A DNA stretch of 8,970 nt from Shewanella sp. (lineage in GTDB: Bacteria; Pseudomonadota; Gammaproteobacteria; Enterobacterales; Shewanellaceae): positions 1 through 8,970 of the forward strand of contig SDWK01000223.1 in the NCBI GenBank assembly GCA_004195335.1, read 5' to 3'. The notes beneath the pieces were generated by a model, which was given only the letters and a program-made list of their open reading frames with translations, ran no database searches and had not been told where the DNA came from. Below, one piece after another: positions 5,497 through 8,970 of the stretch (positions are counted from its first letter, which is position 1; every line of letters begins with the position of its first letter). A program made the translations under genes and the position numbers.

Positions 5497-6672
5497 ATGA
5501 AAAATCCCCCCCAAATTTGGCTAATGGTAACCCTGCTGATGTTTCCTCAAGTCGTAGAAACCATCTATAGTCCATCACTTCCCCATATTTCACAGGCATT
5601 TGGGGTTAGCTTTGAAACCGCGTCCCAAACGCTTTCGGTCTACTTTATCGCCTTTGCGCTAGGTGTGGTGGTCTGGGGACGACTCTGTGACACCTTAGGC
5701 CGTAAAAAATCGATGATTTATGGATTAGTCACCTATGGTATCGGCGCATTAATTGCGCTACTGGCCGGAAACTTCGAAACCTTGTTGTTGGCCAGAATTA
5801 TCTCGGCATTTGGCGCCGCCGTAGGCTCAATTGTCACTCAAACCATGTTGCGCGACAGCTTCGAAGGCCCTGAGCTTGGCAAGGTATTTTCTGTGATGGG
5901 AATGGGGATCTCAATCAGCCCTGTCATAGGCTTAATGGCAGGTGGCATTATTGCCCAAAGTCTGGGTCATATCGGTGTCTTTGGACTCTTGCTGCTATTA
6001 GCCATCACCCTATGGCTAGTGAGCGTATGGATTTTACCCGAGACACGGCCTGAAACAGTTACAACAGTCGAGTTATGGCCGTTGGTTAAACGCATGCTTC
6101 GTGACTCGAGTATATGGCATAGTGCCGCGCTCGTAGCCTTGTTTAACTTGATGTTATTTAGCTATTACTCACTTGCACCGTTTATCTTCGCAAGCTTTAA
6201 CATGAGCTCACTGGAGTTTGGCTATAGCGGCATCGCTCTGGCATTGGGATCACTTCTGGGTAGCCTGACTAACAAGCTGCTGCTGTCGAGAGGTTGGCAA
6301 TCGACGACACTTATTAATCTGGCATCGATACTTGCTCTATGTGGCGGTGTTGGTGTCTGGCTTTTGCAATCGAGCCTGGTTTTCTTGCTGCCCATGGGGT
6401 GTGTGGTACTGGCCTTTGGTATCGCCATTCCCAATATCCTCAGTCGGGCGCTGGTCGATTATAAGCAGATGGCGGGAAGCGCCGGCGCCCTGTTCGGCCT
6501 GGCCTATTACCTGATGTTGGGGGCCGGACTCGCGCTGGCAGGACTGATACAAAACCTGGGGCTGGTATTGATATACGCTGCAGGAACCACCAGCTTACTC
6601 AGCTTGATCAACTGGCGCTCAGGGCTCAATCAAGTCAACTTGGCTTCATCGTCTTGTAAGCTATCCCAATAG
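5497..6672 (+). CDS. Multidrug efflux MFS transporter, Bcr/CflA type
   Basis: A 391-residue inner-membrane drug:proton antiporter of the DHA1 (12-segment) group. Segment 1 carries the Bcr-like pattern ETIYSPSLPHISQAFGV (21-37). Motif A is complete after segment 2 (GRLCDTLGRKK, 61-71). Arg100 of motif B lies in ARIISAFGAAVG. Motif C, the antiporter signature, is at about 135-150 (GMGISISPVIGLMAGG). The length is typical of the family and the substrate cannot be read from sequence. AAAGAG at 5482-5487 lies 9 bases before the ATG. A three-codon frame (ATG AAC CGA TGA, 5489-5500) overlaps the start in ATGA fashion and may be incidental. The gene is divergent from its likely AraC-family regulator, and its 3' end overlaps the convergent LysR gene by 43 bases. 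Confidence 0.88.
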   Translation: MKNPPQIWLMVTLLMFPQVVETIYSPSLPHISQAFGVSFETASQTLSVYFIAFALGVVVWGRLCDTLGRKKSMIYGLVTYGIGALIALLAGNFETLLLARIISAFGAAVGSIVTQTMLRDSFEGPELGKVFSVMGMGISISPVIGLMAGGIIAQSLGHIGVFGLLLLLAITLWLVSVWILPETRPETVTTVELWPLVKRMLRDSSIWHSAALVALFNLMLFSYYSLAPFIFASFNMSSLEFGYSGIALALGSLLGSLTNKLLLSRGWQSTTLINLASILALCGGVGVWLLQSSLVFLLPMGCVVLAFGIAIPNILSRALVDYKQMAGSAGALFGLAYYLMLGAGLALAGLIQNLGLVLIYAAGTTSLLSLINWRSGLNQVNLASSSCKLSQ

Positions 6673-7562
6673 GGGGTTGTTTCACCGAAACGCCTATGAA
6701 GGTATTCGAGAAATACCCGAATTTTTGCAGGTAAGTGTTTACGCTCTGGGAGCATGGCGTAGATGGCGTGCTGAGGCAGGACATAGTCGGGAAGAAGGGA
6801 GACAAGCTCTCCGCTTGCCAAGGCTGGGCCGACGATGAAAGTCGGCATCTGAGCGATCCCCAAGCCAGCCAATAAGCCTTCCAGCAGAGCCTCGCTATTA
6901 TTGACCCGGTAGTTGCCTTTCGGTACCACGCTCACGAGACCATCGGGGCCAGTGAACCGCCACTCGGTGCCAGCCTGAAAGTAAGAATAAGAGAGACAAT
7001 TATGGTGAATAAGATCTTTTGGTGTATCTGGTACACCAAACTTTTCAAGATATTGAGGTGAGGCACATAACACACTATGACAAGGGGCGAGGCGTCTGGC
7101 AATGAGACTGGAATCGGGCAATTTCCCGATCCGAATGGCGATATCGAAACTACCGGAGACTAAATCAACGACCCTGTCATCCATCATCATGTCGACCTTG
7201 ATCTGTGGATTATCGAACAGAAATTTAGGCATCATAGGCGCTATGTGTAAACGACCAAAAGCCATGGGCGCATTGACTCTTATTGTCCCCTGTGGCTGAT
7301 CTTGCAGCTGAGAAATGGCATCTTCGCCCTCGTTGGCAATCATTAAGGCATTACGCGCATAATCGAAATATCGCTCACCCGCCTCGGTGAGACTCAAACG
7401 CCTGGTCGTGCGCTGTAAAAGCTGCACACCAAGCTTAGCTTCGAGCTGACTGATACGCTTACTGACCGCCGATTTAGTTACCCCCAGCTTTTCGCCAGCC
7501 TGAGAAAAACTGCCACACTCGACCACGGCAACAAACACGGGGATTGCAGAGAAACACACCAT
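6630..7562 (-). CDS. LysR-family transcription regulator
   Basis: A 310-residue LysR-type regulator. The N-terminal winged helix-turn-helix (about 4-62) has the family pattern FVAVVECGSFSQAGEKLGVT, SAVSKRISQLEAKLGVQLLQ, RTTRRLSLTEAGERYF. A linker helix leads to a periplasmic-binding-protein-like effector domain (about 90-295) of the CrgA-like type. The C-terminal tail is charged. It is divergent from the YdcZ pair, separated by 103 bases from the chosen start of the first ydcZ gene. LysR proteins usually control the divergent neighbour, so the YdcZ pair is the likely target. No strong ribosome binding site precedes the ATG. Its last 13-14 codons are antisense to the end of the pump gene, and no terminator lies between them. 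Confidence 0.9.
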   Translation of the reverse strand: MVCFSAIPVFVAVVECGSFSQAGEKLGVTKSAVSKRISQLEAKLGVQLLQRTTRRLSLTEAGERYFDYARNALMIANEGEDAISQLQDQPQGTIRVNAPMAFGRLHIAPMMPKFLFDNPQIKVDMMMDDRVVDLVSGSFDIAIRIGKLPDSSLIARRLAPCHSVLCASPQYLEKFGVPDTPKDLIHHNCLSYSYFQAGTEWRFTGPDGLVSVVPKGNYRVNNSEALLEGLLAGLGIAQMPTFIVGPALASGELVSLLPDYVLPQHAIYAMLPERKHLPAKIRVFLEYLHRRFGETTPYWDSLQDDEAKLT

Positions 7563-7586
7563 ACTGTCAACTTTTACTCAACTATG

Positions 7587-7614
7587 ATTTTATAAATTGG
7601 ATATTATCACGCAA
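7587..7614 (-). promoter_or_regulatory. Candidate promoter of the LysR gene
   Basis: On the minus strand TTGCGT (7614-7609) and TAAAAT (7592-7587) are separated by 16 bases, placing the start about 18 bases before the LysR ATG. An ATAA/TTAT dyad at 7592-7607 overlaps it and could be part of a LysR-type site. No confident promoter for the rightward ydcZ pair was found. Confidence 0.3.
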
Positions 7615-7665
7615 ATGCAAACAATATACAGTCCCCTCATCTTAAACTCGATGGTGGTTTTCCCC

Positions 7666-8148
7666 ATGACGATACCCAATGTTAATGTGTTACTTGCCCT
7701 GTTCGGCGGCGCATTACTCGCAATCATGATCAAATTGAACAGCTCATTAGCTTCATTTACCACGCCGGTATTTGCTTCTTGGTTAGCACACGGCATCGGG
7801 ACGCTAGTTGCCCTACTGTTGCTTGCTCTGCTGGCAAAGTCAGGCAAGGTCAATCAGGACTCAAATAGGAAATTAAACGCACAAAAATCCGCACCGCTAT
7901 GGAGCTACTTCGGCGGGCTTCCGGGGGCGTTAGTCGTGGTGTTTGCGGCCATTACAGTCAACAGCGAACTAGGGTTATCGGGCACCTTGGTACTTGGACT
8001 CATCGGGCAGGTGATCTTTGGCCTGGTCTGCGATCATTTCAGACTCTTCGGCGTACCAAAACAGGCCATCACTATTAATCGTTTAGTCTCCATTTTACCT
8101 ATTCTTGCCGGCAGTGGATTAATTATCTTCTTCAGGAGTGCATCATGA
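7666..8148 (+). CDS. YdcZ/DUF606 small membrane protein, first of a pair
   Basis: A five-segment inner-membrane protein of the YdcZ (DUF606) family, part of the drug/metabolite transporter superfamily. Counting from ATG 7666 it has 160 residues. Hydrophobic segments lie at about 5-22, 36-56, 83-100, 105-122 and 140-156. Positive charges are concentrated after segments 2 (K58, K61, R68, K69, K74) and 4 (R126, K132, R139), predicting N-in, C-out. The frame is open upstream to a TTG at 7597, but conserved family sequence starts near TIPNVNVLLALFGG. ATG 7651 is an alternative; neither has a clear ribosome binding site. The stop overlaps the next start (ATGA), so the two are translationally coupled. 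Substrate unknown. Confidence 0.8.
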   Translation: MTIPNVNVLLALFGGALLAIMIKLNSSLASFTTPVFASWLAHGIGTLVALLLLALLAKSGKVNQDSNRKLNAQKSAPLWSYFGGLPGALVVVFAAITVNSELGLSGTLVLGLIGQVIFGLVCDHFRLFGVPKQAITINRLVSILPILAGSGLIIFFRSAS

Positions 8149-8621
8149 TTGGCTACATCATTTTAGCCCTGTTTAACGGGATCATGATTGGCTTGTGTCG
8201 TGGAATAAACGGTCGGCTCAGTCAGGTAAAAGGCCCCTTCAATGCCTCATTTTACAACCATCTGATTGGGGTCTTAGTGCTGACACTTATCATTATCGGT
8301 GCTGTCATGTTTTCAGTCTGGGATCTGCAAGATTTGTTATCGGTCACAAAGCAGGCTGGAGAATTAGCCCCATGGCCGGTGTATTTAGGCGGCGTGATCG
8401 GCGCGCTTTATGTGACGGTTAACAGCCACATTCTCACTTGTATAGGTGCACTCAAGGCCGCCCTATTTGTTATTAGCGGTCAGATGATAACCGGGGTTAT
8501 ATTCGACATCAGTGAGCAGTCACTGACGTCGTCACTGGCCCAATTGCTGGGTGTAGTGTTGATCATCAGTGGGGTATATATCTCGCAGCGCGTGAATCGA
8601 GCAGATAAAAAAAGCAGCTAG
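8145..8621 (+). CDS. YdcZ/DUF606 small membrane protein, second of a pair
   Basis: A 158-residue paralogue of the preceding gene with about five membrane segments (about 1-18, 40-58, 79-97, 104-121, 133-147). Positive residues fall after segment 1 (R19, R24, K29), between segments 3 and 4 (K104) and in the C-tail (R149, R152, K155, K156). Acidic residues lie after segments 2 and 4. This predicts N-out, C-in, opposite to the first protein. AGGAG at 8134-8138, 6 bases before the ATG, is a strong ribosome binding site and fixes the start. The ATGA overlap implies roughly equal synthesis, as expected for a 1:1 antiparallel heterodimer. The final codons overlap a terminator reading the other way. 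Confidence 0.85.
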   Translation: MIGYIILALFNGIMIGLCRGINGRLSQVKGPFNASFYNHLIGVLVLTLIIIGAVMFSVWDLQDLLSVTKQAGELAPWPVYLGGVIGALYVTVNSHILTCIGALKAALFVISGQMITGVIFDISEQSLTSSLAQLLGVVLIISGVYISQRVNRADKKSS

Positions 8622-8631
8622 ATTAGCCGCT
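8607..8631 (-). terminator. Intrinsic terminator of the leftward DUF3465 gene
   Basis: On the minus strand AGCGGC-TAATCTA-GCTGCT forms a 6-base stem (one G-U pair), followed directly by a run of T (complement of the A-run at 8607-8613). It lies about 33 bases after the stop codon of the DUF3465 gene and overlaps the last codons and stop of the second ydcZ gene. It has no T-run in the plus direction. Confidence 0.55.
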
Positions 8632-8663
8632 AAATCAAAATAGATCAGATAAACAAATTGCCG

Positions 8664-8970
8664 TTATTGATAGGTTTGCCCCTGGTGTTTTAACCAGCCA
8701 CCGGGGTGTATCCCTTGAGGATCATGATGAGTCCAGTGCACAACGCCCCCCTTGTTATTGAACTCATACTGACCATAAAATGCCACATTATCACCCACGC
8801 CTATGCCCGCTATCCGCGGCGCCAAGTCGATATTATGGGCAATCAACAGGGTTTGCCCATTGGATAAACGCAGAATAAAGCGCTGATGACGACTGCCCTC
8901 GTTGTCATCGCTTAATACCTTACTGACAATCCCACTACTATTAACCTGCAGGCCACTTTGTCGATTTTTA
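8664..8970 (-). CDS. DUF3465 protein, 5' end outside the window
   Basis: The frame is open from the right edge to TAA at 8666-8664, showing 101 residues of the C-terminal part. It matches the DUF3465 pattern as I know it: DDNEGSRHQRFILRLSNGQT, LLIAHNIDLAPRI, GDNVAFYGQYEFN, GGVVHWTHHDPQG and GGWLKHQGQTYQ. The visible part looks like a small beta-rich, OB-fold-like domain with many conserved His and Asp residues. No function is established. The N-terminus, which in relatives often carries a signal or lipobox, is not visible. A TTG at 8846 could be misread as the start, but the conserved sequence continues upstream of it. Confidence 0.8.
   Translation of the reverse strand, partial: KNRQSGLQVNSSGIVSKVLSDDNEGSRHQRFILRLSNGQTLLIAHNIDLAPRIAGIGVGDNVAFYGQYEFNNKGGVVHWTHHDPQGIHPGGWLKHQGQTYQ

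Noticed and set aside
5489..5500. Three-codon upstream frame ATG AAC CGA TGA overlapping the pump start
   Set aside because: Such mini-frames arise often by chance. The AAAGAG motif is only 1 base from this ATG and well spaced for the pump start instead.
7597..7665. N-terminal extension of the first YdcZ protein from a TTG start
   Set aside because: The extension has no ribosome binding site and precedes the point where the family's first membrane segment normally begins.
8664..8846. A 60-residue protein starting at TTG 8846
   Set aside because: The same frame continues to the window edge with conserved DUF3465 sequence, so this is only the C-terminal part of a longer protein.

Overview
The gene set, gene families and moderate GC content suggest a marine gammaproteobacterium of the Shewanella/Vibrio type, with Shewanella most likely. 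I recognised this from the proteins and could not test it. No mobile element, CRISPR array, tRNA or rRNA is visible. The window looks like ordinary chromosomal accessory sequence made of small regulator-plus-transporter modules.

Left part (1-3600): a gene reading leftwards may begin at the left edge. Then comes a complete purine nucleoside phosphorylase (deoD type), followed on the same strand by a TsgA-like MFS transporter. A structured-looking 125-base gap separates the two. Next is a roughly 250-base interval with its own promoter-like element, a possible very basic 47-residue peptide and a strong hairpin. It is followed by a leftward Crp/Fnr-family regulator that most resembles E. coli YeiL. 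Phosphorylase, MFS carrier and YeiL-like regulator together may form a purine nucleoside uptake and salvage group, but the link to nucleosides is firm only for the phosphorylase.

Middle (3583-6672): a lipoprotein made of two tandem SnoaL/NTF2-like domains ends at a textbook terminator. An AraC-family regulator is divergent from a Bcr/CflA-type drug efflux MFS pump across 101 bases. That spacer holds candidate promoters in both directions and a GACATC direct repeat, so it looks like a regulator and pump pair.

Right part (6630-8970): a LysR regulator converges on the pump gene and overlaps its 3' end by 43 bases. It is divergent from two translationally coupled YdcZ/DUF606 small membrane proteins. 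Their charge distributions predict opposite membrane orientations, the hallmark of an antiparallel heterodimer. A DUF3465 protein enters from the right edge on the minus strand.

I did not find a convincing wholly new system. The points best worth a second look are the small transcription unit at 2243-2518, the antiparallel YdcZ pair and the deoD/tsgA/yeiL-like grouping.
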